From the NCBI GenBank assembly GCA_951799445.1, contig OX637297.1, positions 13,516,001-13,580,000 of the forward strand: a DNA stretch of 64,000 nucleotides. Direction: 5' to 3'. The DNA is from Pseudisothecium myosuroides. Lineage: Eukaryota; Streptophyta; Bryopsida; Hypnales; Lembophyllaceae. The position numbers and the translations under genes were made by a program. This document shows positions 11,687-22,262 of the stretch, piece by piece. Each line of letters opens with the position of its first letter. Position 1 is the first letter of the stretch. The notes below the pieces were generated by a model, which was not told where the DNA came from, searched no databases, and was given only the letters and a program-made list of their open reading frames with translations.

Positions 11687-12756
11687 TGAAATCTCCGACT
11701 CCCTCCCCCCAGCGAGAGCAGTTGATTGATCCGCCAAGTACAGCGGAGGATGTTGACAAAGTTCTCGAAGTTCATTTGGCGCAGGTGGAGCCGGCAGAAC
11801 TGGTCGAGCAGCACCAGAGTATTCCAGAGCCGCTACCAGCTGAAAAAATTATACTTCCAATATCGAGCGGGTCATCAGGTGAAGTGAATTCAGGGATTCC
11901 ATTAATGGACCCAAGGACATCCCAAAAGAAGCCGCGTAAGAAGCCGCTCAAGGAACTTGACACTACAAAAGATACCGGGAGCACAAAGGCGGCCAAGCGA
12001 CCGCGGAAGATAGCAGGTGAATATCAAAAGGGGGGGACCTCGAAGAGGACTCCAAGTAAGTCGTTGGTGGAGCACAAATAGTCACCAGCGAAGCTGACTG
12101 GGAGTCCAAATCCCGAAGCATTAGTTGTGGCAGACACGCTTCTGACTTGTGCTTCGGGACCGTTACCGTCGAAGTTTGACAAGTCGACTCAACCGCAACA
12201 GGAGGATGCGCAGGCACCTTGTACTTCAGGATCTGACAGACAGCTGCCGAACTTCATCGTATCAATCCAAGGGGACACTCACCGACCAGAATCGGGGGAT
12301 CCCACGATGACAAAAGAGTCACTAGTCAGGAGCAGGGAGGATGTGGCCGAGCTCAACAAGGGGAGGAAAGAATTGAAGGGGGACGATGATCAACCTGGAT
12401 CGAAGGATCCCACAATGACAAAAGAGTCACTGGTCAGGAGTGAGGACGATGTGGCTGAGCTCAGCAAGGAGAGGAAAGAGTTGAAGGGGGACGATGGCCA
12501 ACCTGGATCGGGAGATTCCATGATGACGCAGGAGTTTGATGTCGGTAGACGGGAAGGTGACCCCGGACCTACTCCGGAGAGGGAACATGCGAAGGGGGGC
12601 CCTGAAAGACCTGCATCGGGAGGTCCCATGATGATCCATGCATCACCTGTCCAGACTGAGAGAACTGTCCCTACATTTAGCGCAGGGAAGGATGATGTTG
12701 CAGCACAAAGTAAGCAATTTCCCTGTTATACTCCCAAAAATCACTCTAGAGCATAA
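11687..12756 (+). CDS. ParB-like gene A, disordered tail with 36-residue repeats
   Basis: One frame runs from about 11687 to 12756 with a single in-frame TAG at 12079-12081. It is rich in Pro, Ser, Lys and Glu, with KKPRKKPL-type basic patches that could serve as nuclear localisation signals. Residues from about 12291 form four 36-residue repeats (SGDPTMTKESLV and variants). The last residues (CYTPKNHSRA) abut the inverted-repeat block at 12762, so the natural C terminus is probably displaced by that insertion. Confidence 0.55.
12291..12722 (+). repeat. 108-bp coding tandem repeat with embedded A palindrome
   Basis: Four units start at 12291, 12399, 12507 and 12615, exactly 108 bp apart. Each starts with a version of the A palindrome: ATCGGGGGATCCCACGAT in the first, then ATCGAAGGATCCCACAAT, and progressively weaker forms. 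The period is a multiple of three, so the frame is kept, giving 36-residue repeats. Confidence 0.85.
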
Positions 12757-12761
12757 AAAAG

Positions 12762-13854
12762 TGACTCTAAAGAACGAACCCACCAGATTCTATGAAGTAT
12801 CTAGCCTTATTTAGTATCTAAGCTCAATCAGTATCCAAATTCCACTTTCCGGTCCTAGATCTAAAACCGGACACACTTAAACACCAAAAACTATGACCAG
12901 ACCTTTTTCTCTCTTTCCGGTCTGTCTAGCTATCCGGTCCTGTAAAACTACCACAATCCCAGGATTCTCTAACTTTCAATTCTGGGCACTCCTCTTGACC
13001 AATCTGTTTCGATCCACTCGCATACACTCTTACTCTTATCCGGTTTAGTTTTGCCTCTGTTTTACCATCAAATAGTTTGCCGCTTGCCTTTGAGAGTGGC
13101 AGGCCCGCCACTCCTTTCGTGACTTATAGTGGCTGAAGACCCACTGTCCTATTCTCTAATCTTCTAAGCTACTCTGGATCCGGTTTGGTCCTTCACAGCT
13201 ACCCAGATAGCAATCCGGATTGCAGGTCACACAAAGATCCCCCGTACGATCCTCTCATACTACAACGACCTTGGTGCCACCTCTTATCTGTGCAAAGCTG
13301 GGTGGTTATAAATGTACTCGTCCGTGCCAACATTTACTAAAGTTCTTCCGTTTACCAACTAGGGTGGTGAGACCTCATAGGAGATCGAACACTCAACCGG
13401 ATTTTCCACCCAGGAGTTCTAGTGCGACTACGGAATCCCTCCCTATCCGTCCAGCCTAACAACGGCTTTCTCACCCGGAATTCTAAACTCTAGACGTGCT
13501 GAGGAACTGAAGTTCACTCCCAACTCTCTACTACCCTCTCACATGCACTTAGAATTGAAAATAAAACACCAAGGGGAGAAATCTCTCACAAAATCTGCAT
13601 GTGCCTTCCTAACTCCTCACGATACAGCCCTGCCACACTCGGGAGAGACACACGACAAGAAGCAAATAGAAAACTCAAGAAAAATTCAAGAGAAAAGACT
13701 CCTCGCCTCCCTCGCAGGGACTGGCTTTTATACACAATTTAATATCTACAAAGGCAAAAAGGCCCCCAAAAATCCGCGCGGAACTTTTGCTTTGATCCTA
13801 TCCGGCCAGACCGGATCATCATCCAGTCCGGTCCACCCGATCCTATACTTTACA
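12762..13854 (-). repeat. LTR-like sequence, left copy (about 1.09 kb)
   Basis: On the minus strand it begins TGTAAAGTATAGG and ends TTTAGAGTCA, i.e. TG...CA. It matches 19088-20195 in inverted orientation over its whole length (1093 against 1108 bp). It contains GTGTATAAAAGCC as a TATA box, followed by a leader shared with the right copy (GTCTTTTCTCTTGA). CCGGAT and CCGGTC motifs are frequent. It directly follows the gag-like gene, as a 3' LTR would. No tRNA primer-binding site or polypurine tract was recognised, so LTR identity is unproven. Confidence 0.6.
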
Positions 13855-13868
13855 AAACTAAGTCCTTG

Positions 13869-15494
13869 CTACTCTGCAACCCCCTGATCCAACGTAGGAC
13901 TCTTAGGATTCGTTTCTTGTTCGTTGAAGACTTCCTCCAAGTTCCCGTTCCGCTCCCCAGCTTCACGATCCGGGACGTCGGATCCTGGCGATGAATCCAG
14001 GTTGATGGTCCCAGCAAGTTTCCGCCCACTCGTCTTCGAATAGGGAGTCTGATCCTTTCCTTCCCTTTGATCACCCCCAACCGGAAATGACTCTGGTAGC
14101 AAGAGATCCGAAAGATGGATCTCCTTGGAGTACATCGATCCGGTCAGCTTTTGGCTGCTCACTTCTATCCGGTTTGCTGCCTCTTGTGCTCCCACCATTG
14201 CTGTCTCCACTTGCTTGGTAAAGTCGGTCAGGATCCGAACCATCCAGGAACCGGATATTTTCTTCTCCTTAAGCACTCCCTCATCAAATAGCTTTGCCTT
14301 GGCGACGGCTATTCCGGCTTCTCCAAAAGTGGCCTTCACCATCTCTGCTACCTTCTGAGTCTCTTCCGCCATCTCCCTAGTGGCGGTTACGTCTTCCTTG
14401 AAGGCGAAAATTTGTGCCTTCAACATGTCGACCTCCTCCTGAAGTCGGCGAATCTCTACTTCTTGCTTCCGGATTTTGGCCGGACTAGTGATGCATTCCG
14501 CCACCTTCGCCGGAAGTTTGTTGTCCACTGGCGCATCTACCAACTTTCTGATCTCGGCGAGGATTATTTTCTTGACCTTCCAATCCGCTCATACGTTGCA
14601 AAGGATGGAGATCAATTGTTTGAATGGATCATCGAGATCCATTTCTGAGGAGATCGTCTTCTCAACTTCCGGTCCCTTCTCTGGAGCGGATTTGTCACCA
14701 AGAGGTGTTCCTCTCCCGTGAGGAGGAGGCGGCTTCTGCAGCTCCTCCTCCTCTTCCTCTGGATCGGATCCGGATCCGTCTTCCGGTTCGTCATTCGTTT
14801 CCGACTCCCCATACTTCAGGAGAACTTCTTGAGTCTTCCATTCCTTCTCCTCTATGTCAGTGAGGAGTTGGTTGTGCTTGTAAAGATGGAAGAGATAGGG
14901 ACACGGGGGAGTGGCCCTACTCTTTCCAACCTTGGTAACAAGCTGAGACACCAGATCGGAAAAGATCCGGGCCCAATCTGCTTTCCATTTCCCGCTCAAG
15001 GCTCCGAAAATAAGGTTGCCGAGGGCTATCATGACCTTCATCGGCTTCTCCGGGTGGATGATTGGAACCAAAAACTGGAGAAGGTTGCGGTGTCGGTCAT
15101 CTAAACAATCTAAGACCGCATATTTGTCCTTCAAGTCTACTGGTCCCCAGAACTTCCCTCGGATGAATTCATCCTTCCGGCTTGCCATCTTTAGACCTCC
15201 TACCCGGAAGTTGTAAACCTCTCTCCACATCTCTTCCGTCCAAAGGACCGGAAGTCCCCGGATGGTGTTGTTGAATTGATTCGACAACTTTCCCAATAAC
15301 TCTCTCACCATCCGTTCCTCCTTAAATCCCCAAGGTTTATCTATCAACCCTAGGCAATCCATCGCGGTGAGGTCCTCCATGAGCTAGGCCTTCTCCTGCT
15401 CCTCTGCAGTAATAACTGGAATCACCTTCCGGAGCTTAATAACGGCTGCGGAGGAACTGGACGGCCCTGCTCTACTCTTGTGGAGCTGAGGCAT
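13869..15494 (-). pseudogene. Coiled-coil gag-like gene, left copy
   Basis: One frame of 541 codons runs from the ATG at 15494 (MPQLHKSRAG) to TAA at 13869, broken only by TAG at 15384-15386 and TGA at 14589-14591. The N-terminal about 200 residues are globular, with WGPVDLKDKYAVLD. An acidic stretch follows (DPEEEEEELQKP), then a long coiled coil (TREMAEETQKVAEMVKATFG), then a polar tail (DREAGERNGNLEEVF). The right copy at 17760-19063 reads CGA where this copy has the TGA, which supports a C-to-T mutation. It resembles structural (gag-like) proteins of plant retroelements only in general build; no known domain was recognised. Confidence 0.6.
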
Positions 15495-15530
15495 GGGCAC
15501 AGACTAGGCTGGCCGAATCCTTAGTCACAG

Positions 15531-15540
15531 CCCTTTTATA
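15531..15540 (-). promoter_or_regulatory. TATA box of the left gag-like gene
   Basis: TATAAAAGGG on the minus strand, about 37 bp before the ATG at 15494, so the leader would be very short. The right copy has CTATAAATAG at the equivalent position, 17531-17540. Confidence 0.6.
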
Positions 15541-15734
15541 GTCTCAGGGCTCTAGATGTGTCATCATGACCTAATCCGGTCCAAATCTAATCCGCTCCAA
15601 CCCTAATCCGTGTTGGCTTCCGTTTAGATCCGGGTGGTCCACTACTTTTGTTCCTCTGTTTAGTTTTAGTTTTTCAATCTCCCCTAGTTGGATCCAGATC
15701 CCTATTAATAATTTCCGTTCCGAGTTTGGAGTAA

Positions 15735-16440
15735 CTAAGAAAAAACCAAAAATTCACACTGTGACAGATAGTCATTAGGGAGGAGCGGCGCCTCGCCGAT
15801 CCGATTGGCCTCTACATACTCCCGCAATCGACCCGGCTGGACATCCGAGACGAGACGCCTAAGCCGTGGCAGGAGGTCCCCCATGAGGAAGTTGTCCCTC
15901 CGCTTCTCATGGTTCCAAGTGTTGAGAATAATGGAATTCTTCCTCTCATTTCATATACACTTGTGAGGAGTGTCGTCCACGAGAAGGGTGTTGTCTACGG
16001 AGAAAGTCGTGTTCCCACTGGGATTGAGGAACAGCGTCTCAGACAAGACCTTCATGTAGACGACGTTTGCATGTAGTGATAATACCTCCCCCGAGTGACC
16101 TCTATCTTTCTGCACTCATTTTGGATCAAGACATCATAAGGAGCTCTACAATGACTGAAAATGTGTGTCGCTATTGGTTCCGCGTTGGACTTGACCATCG
16201 AGGTCCACACTAGAACCCTATCCACAATGTCCATGACCTCTCGGAGGAATTAGGCAACATTTTTCCGGGTGAATACCGCCTTGGGTCTGATGATCGTTGG
16301 ATTTCTATAGCAAAGAACATCGTCTTCGACCTTGTAGGCCTTGAATTGCATTTGCATTCCAAGGTCCTTGGTCCCCACTTAGGAGAGCACTCCGTTCAGG
16401 TCGAAGACAATGTTCAGTCACTTCCTCCTATGTTGCGGCA
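15735..16440 (-). pseudogene. FCP1/NIF-type HAD phosphatase-like relic
   Basis: On the minus strand the reading goes NIVFDLNGVLS (16420-16385), then FLREVMDIVDRVLVWTSM, then after a frame change near 16055 NTLLVDDTPHKC and later NSIILNTWNHEKR. These are the order and spacing of the FCP1/NIF catalytic domain: the DxDG loop, the WTS strand and the late DD loop. The second loop Asp is Asn here (DLNG). Stops lie after VLS, after KNVA and after HKCI (TGA, where Arg is expected). The frame ends at TAG 15735-15737, inside sequence shared with the 5' end of the gag-like copies. The family dephosphorylates proteins such as the RNA polymerase II tail. This copy is broken and probably inactive. Confidence 0.68.
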
Positions 16441-16999
16441 CTACAAGTGGCACATTTCTCAACACAATCTCTCTCCCGCCCTGCGACTCTACCTGATTAC
16501 ATCAGAACAACAGAGAAAATGGAGGTACCTATTTAAATGCAAAAGTGGGAGAGCTAGACAAAGGGGAAATGGATTGAATGCCATACATCGACTGCGGTCT
16601 CCCGTTAGGAAGGGCTTTCACAAGCAGTGGATGGTGCACGCTCTTAAGTTTTTTGAGCTGAGCAAGAAAACAATGACAGTGCAATACAATTAGACCGTTG
16701 TCCATTTTTGATATTGAATCTCGTATATTTTATTAACAAAATTTATACAACACATCCGCAAAATTTTGTTGTCCTCTATAGCACGACAGAGCTGTACACT
16801 TAACATTATACTACACTAGACTACGTGCAACGCAGTCGTAGACGGTTTTGCCATCAGCACCAAGCAATCAAGGAGTGGCCACGCCATCCTGTCAAGCAGT
16901 ATAGATACGAATGAGCGACCAGAACTAGCGGTAGTTATTGTTGTTGTTAGACACACAACACATTTTACTACAACTCTAAGTGTTTTTGGTTTAGGCAAA
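16441..16999. other. Centre of the inverted repeat, no gene
   Basis: Unique AT-rich sequence. I see no coding potential; it may be an intron or the upstream region of the phosphatase-like relic. Confidence 0.3.
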
Positions 17000-17059
17000 A
17001 TCATAAGGGTCAGAGGGTTGTACCTGAGCGGATTCCACCGGTTGCGGAATCACACCCTT

Positions 17060-17280
17060 CTAAGCCTCCTCGATTGCAAGCTCATCCACCATCGTCGTGT
17101 CGACGATGTCCTTGAGCTTGCCGTAGTCCACTTGCTCTTCCTCAAGAGAGACTAGCGACTCCAATTGGCCAATATCCTCCCTTGATGTTTGGCATGGGTT
17201 AACCTCCACTGCCACTGCCTCAGTTGGAGTCTGGGCCCTCCTTCGCAAGTTATTGTCGCCTCAATAATGTCCTTCATCCG
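17060..17280 (-). pseudogene. Possible upstream exon of the phosphatase-like relic
   Basis: The minus frame reads RRRAQTPTEAVAVEV then ESLVSLEEEQVDYGKLKDI, a polar acidic segment that is GC-richer than its surroundings. Its strand and position fit an N-terminal exon of the phosphatase-like gene at 16440-15735. No homology was recognised. Confidence 0.3.
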
Positions 17281-17530
17281 CCTGGCCCGCTGCAAGTGTG
17301 TCGCAGTGTAAATTTTTGGTTTTTCTAAAGTTACTTAAATTCTGGAACGGAAACCGTAGCCAGGGATCCAGATTCAAGTTAGGAGGTAACGGAAAACCAG
17401 AATTTAACTACGGAACGGAAGTAGAGGACAATCCGGATCCGATCGGAATCTAATTCGGATTAGAGTTGGAGCGGATCTGAGTTGGAACGGATTAGGTCAG
17501 GAACGGATTTGGTCATGATGACAGATCAGA

Positions 17531-17540
17531 CTATAAATAG
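17531..17540 (+). promoter_or_regulatory. TATA box of the right gag-like gene
   Basis: CTATAAATAG, in a sequence homologous (inverted) to the region around 15531-15540. Confidence 0.55.
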
Positions 17541-17759
17541 GCCGACCAGTCCAGTTGCCACTCTTTTTCAAACTTTGTTTGCTGGGAAGCATTCTCTCTG
17601 CGCGTATTTAGCTCTCTTCCCAACGCTTTGCTTTCTTGCTTTGTGAGTGTGACTGAGAGCGTGTTAGTGTGTTAGTGGATAGGCGCGCGCAGTGCGCAGT
17701 AGTGTGTGCTGCAGGATTAGTGCTTTTTTGGTTGAGATCGGAAGAGAGAAGTGAGGAAA

Positions 17760-19063
17760 TGGGACGTGCGGCTAGGAGAGAGAAAGGTAGCCTCGGTGAG
17801 AATCCAATTGGGCCCGGATCTTTTCCAATCTGGTAGGCCGTCTGGTTCCAAAGATCGGAAGAAGTAGGCCTACACTACTAAGCCCCTACCTCTTCCATCT
17901 TTACAAGCACAACCAGCTCCTCACGGACACGGAGGAGAAGGAGTGGACTACTCAGGAGGTACTCCTGAAGTATGGGGAAACGGAAACGGAGGACGAGCAA
18001 GAGGACGGATCCGATTCCGATGAAGAAGAAGAAGAGGAGCAACACTGGCCGCAGAACAAGCGGCAGAAGACGACGCCCCCTCACCAGAGAGGAACCCCAA
18101 CCCCTCCGGGTGAGAGATCCAACCCTGGGAAGAAACCCGGAATTTGAAGGACCGGGTTCTTTCGGATCGGATCCGACGGATCCGTTCAACCAATTGATCA
18201 ACATCTTAAGTGATGTGCGAGCGGACTGGGCGGTCAAGAAGTTGGTTTTGACCTAGATCGGAGATCTGGTGGGTGCACCAGCGGATAGCAACCTCTCGGT
18301 AGTGGTTGCAGAGTACATCTCCAGCTCGGATGAGATCCAGAAACAAGAAGCGGAGATTCGACATCTTTAAGAGGAAAATGAGGCGTTGAAGACAGAACTG
18401 TTCGTCCTCAAGGAGGACATGGCCACCACACGGGAGATGGCGGAGGCAACACGAAAAGTAGCGGAGGAGGTGAAGGCCGCTTTCGGGGAAACCGGAGAGG
18501 CCGCCACCAAGGCGAAGTTATTTGACGAGGGAGTACTCAGGGACAAGAAGATATCCGGAACCCGGTTGGTTCGGATCTTGACTGACTACTCGGAAAAGGT
18601 GGAGTTGGTGATGGTGGAAGCATGGGAGGCGGTAGACCGGATGGAGGTAAGCAGTCGGAAGCTGACCGGATTAATGTTTTCCAGGGATTTCCGTCTCTTG
18701 GATCTCTCGATGCCGGAATCTTTTCCGAATGTTGGCATTCAGACAGAGGGAAAGGATCGGACTCCCCAGTCTAAGAAGAGCGGACGGAAACTCGCAAACA
18801 CCATCAACTTGGATTCGTCGCCGGGGTCTGATCTCCCAGAACGAGAAGCCGGGGAGCGGAACGGAAATCTGATGGAAGTCTTTGACCAGTTGGGAACGGA
18901 AATGCCCAAGAGTCCAACACTAAACCAGGGTCAGGATCAAAGTATGTTTCAGACCCCGGATCAGGGTGCAGATCAAGGTCCAAATCAGAGCGTGGACCAA
19001 GGTTTGGACCAAGAAATGGATGAAGGAATGGATCAAGGAGTAGATCCAGTTATGATAGGATAG
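17760..19063 (+). pseudogene. Coiled-coil gag-like gene, right copy (N-terminal deletion, broken)
   Basis: Homologous to 13869-15494. It may start at the ATG at 17760 (MGRAARREKGSL) but lacks most of the globular N-terminal domain of the left copy. Homology resumes at about 17810 and is clear at YLFHLYKHNQLLTD (17887). A frameshift lies near 18130, with in-frame TAG near 18255 and TAA near 18368. The coiled coil (TREMAEATRKVAEEVKAAFG) and the polar tail are intact to the stop at 19063. Its C-terminal end adds DQG-type repeats (QTPDQGADQGPNQ) that the left copy lacks. Confidence 0.6.
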
Positions 19064-19087
19064 GTAGGAATTAATTTTGTAAATATT

Positions 19088-20195
19088 TGTTAGGATGGAC
19101 CGGACCGGATTTGATCCGGTCTGTCTGGTTAGGATCGAGTGTTATCCGGTCTGACCGGCTCGGCAGGGACCAAAAGTTCCGCGCGGACTTTTGGGGCCCC
19201 TCTTTGTTGACTTTGAGTTTTAAAATGTATATAAGTCAGTCTCTGCGAAGGAGACTGGGAGTCTTTTCTCTTGAGTTTTCGTGTATTTTCTATTGATTTC
19301 TTGTTGTACGTCTCTCCCGCGCGTGGCAGAGTTGTTTGGTGAGGAGTTAGGAAGATGCATGCAGATTCTAGAGTGATTTCTCCCCTTGGTATTATTGTTT
19401 ACTCTTATGTGCAAGTGAGTGGGTATTCTAAGTGTTGGGAGTGGATTTCAGTTCCTCAGCACTTCTACAGTTCAGGATTCCGGGTGAGAAAACCGTTGTT
19501 AGGCTAGGCGGATAGGGAAGGAATCCTTAGTCGCGCTAGAGCTCCTGGGTAGGAAATCCGGTTGAGTGTCCGATCTCCTGTGAGGTCTTGCTGCCCTAGT
19601 TGGTAAACGGAAGAACTTTAGCTGATGTTGGAATGGACGGGTTCACTTGTAACCGCCTAACTTCGCACGGAGGGAACTTGGTGTCAAGGTCGTTGTAGTA
19701 TGAGAGGATTGTACGAGGGGTCTTTGTGTGACCTGCAAACCGGATCACTATCCGGGTTGCTGTGAGAGTTCAAACCGGATCCGAGCTAGTGTAGGAAGTA
19801 GTAGAATAGAGAAGTGGGTCTTCAGCCACTATAAGTTACGGAAGGAGTGGCGGGCCTGCCACTTTCAAAAGCAAGCGGCGAACCCTCTAATGGTGAAACA
19901 GAGGCTAAATTAAACCAGATTGGAGTGGGAGTGTGCGTGAGAGGACCGGAACGGATCGGTCCAGAGGAGTGCCAGGATCGGAAGTTAGAAGATCCTGGGT
20001 TGTGGTAGTTTTACTAGACCGGATAGCTTGACAGACTAGAAGAGATAGAGAGAGGTCTGGTCGTAGTTTTCTGTGTTTTGGTGTTTCCGGTTTCAGATCT
20101 AGGACCGGAAAGTGGAAATTGGATACTAACTGAGGTTAAGTTGGAAATAGAGCTAGACACTACACAGAATCTCGTGGGTTTGATCTTTAGAGTCA
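19088..20195 (+). repeat. LTR-like sequence, right copy (about 1.11 kb)
   Basis: TGTTAGGATGG ... TTTAGAGTCA, i.e. TG...CA. Inverted homologue of 12762-13854. It contains a TATA box (GTATATAAGTC, near 19228) and the shared GTCTTTTCTCTTGA leader. It lies just 3' of the gag-like gene. Confidence 0.6.
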
Positions 20196-20244
20196 TTTTG
20201 TAGAACCGGACCAGAGAACGCCACAGAGTACCCTTTTTGATCGA

Positions 20245-20571
20245 TTGAACAAGCCTTCATCCGGGACACAAAGGAAAGAAACTTCCAAGCGAGGAAGGGA
20301 GGCATCATCCACAATCGAGATCGAATCAGAAGAAGGTGAATCGCCAGAGACCTCGGAGAAGGAGGAGGACCAGTCCAAGTCAAGCGAGGAGAGTGAGGAA
20401 GGTGAAGAGGAATCAGAACCGGAATCAAAACCGGCGCATGGAAAGGGCAGAGGAAAATCGCCAACTCCGCCAAAAGGGAAAGCTTCCAAGGCAACTGGGA
20501 GTAAGCCGCAGTCAGCAAAGAAAGGAGTGGCCAAGACCACACAAACACCAGCTAAGAGGCAGAAGAAGTAG
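20245..20571 (+). CDS. Small charged protein, 108 residues, unknown
   Basis: Starts about 50 bp after the LTR-like sequence. An acidic, Ser-rich N-terminal half (SSEESEEGEEESEPESK) is followed by a basic half (KGKASKATGSKP, AKRQKK) with an NLS-like end. Low complexity and no known domain. If the LTR reading is right, this would be the first open frame of a transcript starting in that LTR. The opposite strand is also open, so coding status is uncertain. Confidence 0.4.
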   Translation: MNKPSSGTQRKETSKRGREASSTIEIESEEGESPETSEKEEDQSKSSEESEEGEEESEPESKPAHGKGRGKSPTPPKGKASKATGSKPQSAKKGVAKTTQTPAKRQKK

Positions 20572-20574
20572 ATA

Positions 20575-21830
20575 GAGTTTAAATTTAGAAGTTAAGTTAA
20601 GGAGTTAAGTGGAACTCCGGTTTTTGTAGTTCGAAAGTAAAAATAGATTTCAGTTGAGTTCAGTTTCGAAAAGTTAAAGATAGGAGGAGTTCAGTTTTGG
20701 AAAGTGAAAGATAGTTGGAGTTCAGTTAAGTAGAGGAAAGTAAAAGAAAGTCACTGTTAGTTACTTTCCGGCTGCATGTACTTGGATAACAGGATCCGGT
20801 TTTAGAAAAAGGACTAGATGTTAGACAGTTAACATTTAGAGTTAGGATTTTGAAGATTGGATGAATGACGCGTTTCATTCTCAGGTTTGCAGTTAGGATT
20901 TCCAGGAGGGCCTTCTTTGGGTTCCTTTGGGATGGTATTTAGGAGGTTGAAGTTAGTTTCAATCTTGGGGCGATCTTTGATAGGATAATATACTTGTGTT
21001 CTTTTTCATTTTCCATTGCAAAGCGTGTGATTTCCACATCCCAAGCGTTGGTCTGAAAAGTCTTGATGCTAGGTTGGTATGCCGGTAATGCTAGAACCAT
21101 TATTTGTGCGGGTAGCCATGGTTGCAGGTTTTGGAAGAAGATGAGTGCCCCCGGATGTTTCCTGTATCCGGTTTCCGGTCCGAGCAGCAACTTCGCCTAG
21201 AAACTTGGGTTGGGAAAATCTGTCATTGTAGTATTGTGAGGACAGTAGGGGTTTCCTGAGTGACCTATTGATCTGGATTAAGCTTCCAGGTTAGTTGTGA
21301 GGAGACACTGAGATCCTATTTCTTTTTGTGTTTTGTTATTTTTCTTCTTTTTAGTGAAACTTCAGTCACTCTAAAAATATCAAAGGGTAGGAATTCACGC
21401 CACCTTCCTTAACCAAAATATGCAGAACCCTCTGACATAGAGGCTAACCTTCAAACCGGTTACTTGTTTTGAGGATCCAAGAGCAGAAACAGGAAGAGGT
21501 ACAGGGTAATGACACTCCTTCCGGTTCCGGTTTCGAATCCTAGAGTCAGAAGTTGTATTTGTGAGTAAGGGAGTGGTATATTGTAGAGACACTTCCCTGT
21601 TGTTGTTGAGCGGATTAGGACTGAAGTGAGATAGTCCAACCGGATGGAAAGGAATCATTTGTATATTTTTAGCTTTCCGTCTTAGAATCCGGTTCGCTTG
21701 TGGTTGTTGTGGTTTTCGAATCAGTTTCCGGTCATCACTATAGAAGTTCGATACAGATCTCTGAGGGAACGATACTCGAGTCACCCAAAAGACGGTTTTA
21801 ACACTTTAGAACGTCTATTGGAGGTTTTTT
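20575..21830. other. Non-coding CCGG-rich sequence
   Basis: Purine-rich stretches (GAGTTCAGTT repeated at about 20650-20720) and many TTCCGG/CCGGTT motifs, like the LTR-like sequences. No convincing gene. The block ends before 21831, where the tail of ParB-like gene C begins. A C-palindrome-like half site, GATACTCGAGTC, lies at 21771. Confidence 0.4.
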
Positions 21831-22262
21831 ACTTTTTTGTGCTACGACATCGAGGATCCAGCAGCTCAGACACCAGCTGCCTCTCCTGGTGTGACACGCT
21901 TGGTACAAGTGCAGACATGGATCGCTGTTGAGGTGGAGCAACTGACACTGAAACCTGAAGGCTCACCGACTGGCTTGCTGGAGTCTGCTGAATCTATTGA
22001 GACCTGAACATGGATTCAATTAGGTCCATTTTGGCCTGAAGATTCGCAATCTTTTTGTCGAATTCTGCTTGAACTACAACGATCTTCTTATTTAAAGCCT
22101 CCAATGCTTCAGCCATCTCCTTCTCCTTGGCCTCCCTCGTAGCCTTCCTCTCTAGCCTCCAGCTCCTAGCATTGTCCTCTACTTGCCACCAGCCTTTCTC
22201 CTTCTTCACGGGGCCAACTGGCGTTAAGCCTATAGCCTCGGGGGCAGCAGGCTCAGTACCGG
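21831..22262 (-). CDS. ParB-like gene C, coiled-coil and Gln/Ser tail
   Basis: The minus frame reads GTEPAAPEAIGL, then VKKEKGWWQVED, then a coiled coil (AEFDKKIANLQAKMDLIES). After an in-frame TAG at 21994-21996 it continues IQQTPASQSVSLQVSVSV and stops shortly before 21831. It joins the acidic exon upstream by a frameshift near 22280. It probably serves for oligomerisation, judging by the heptads. Confidence 0.5.

Noticed and set aside
12762..20195. Target-site duplication around the large inverted repeat
   Set aside because: Flanks at 12757-12761 and 20196-20200 do not match as direct repeats, so a single insertion event cannot be shown.
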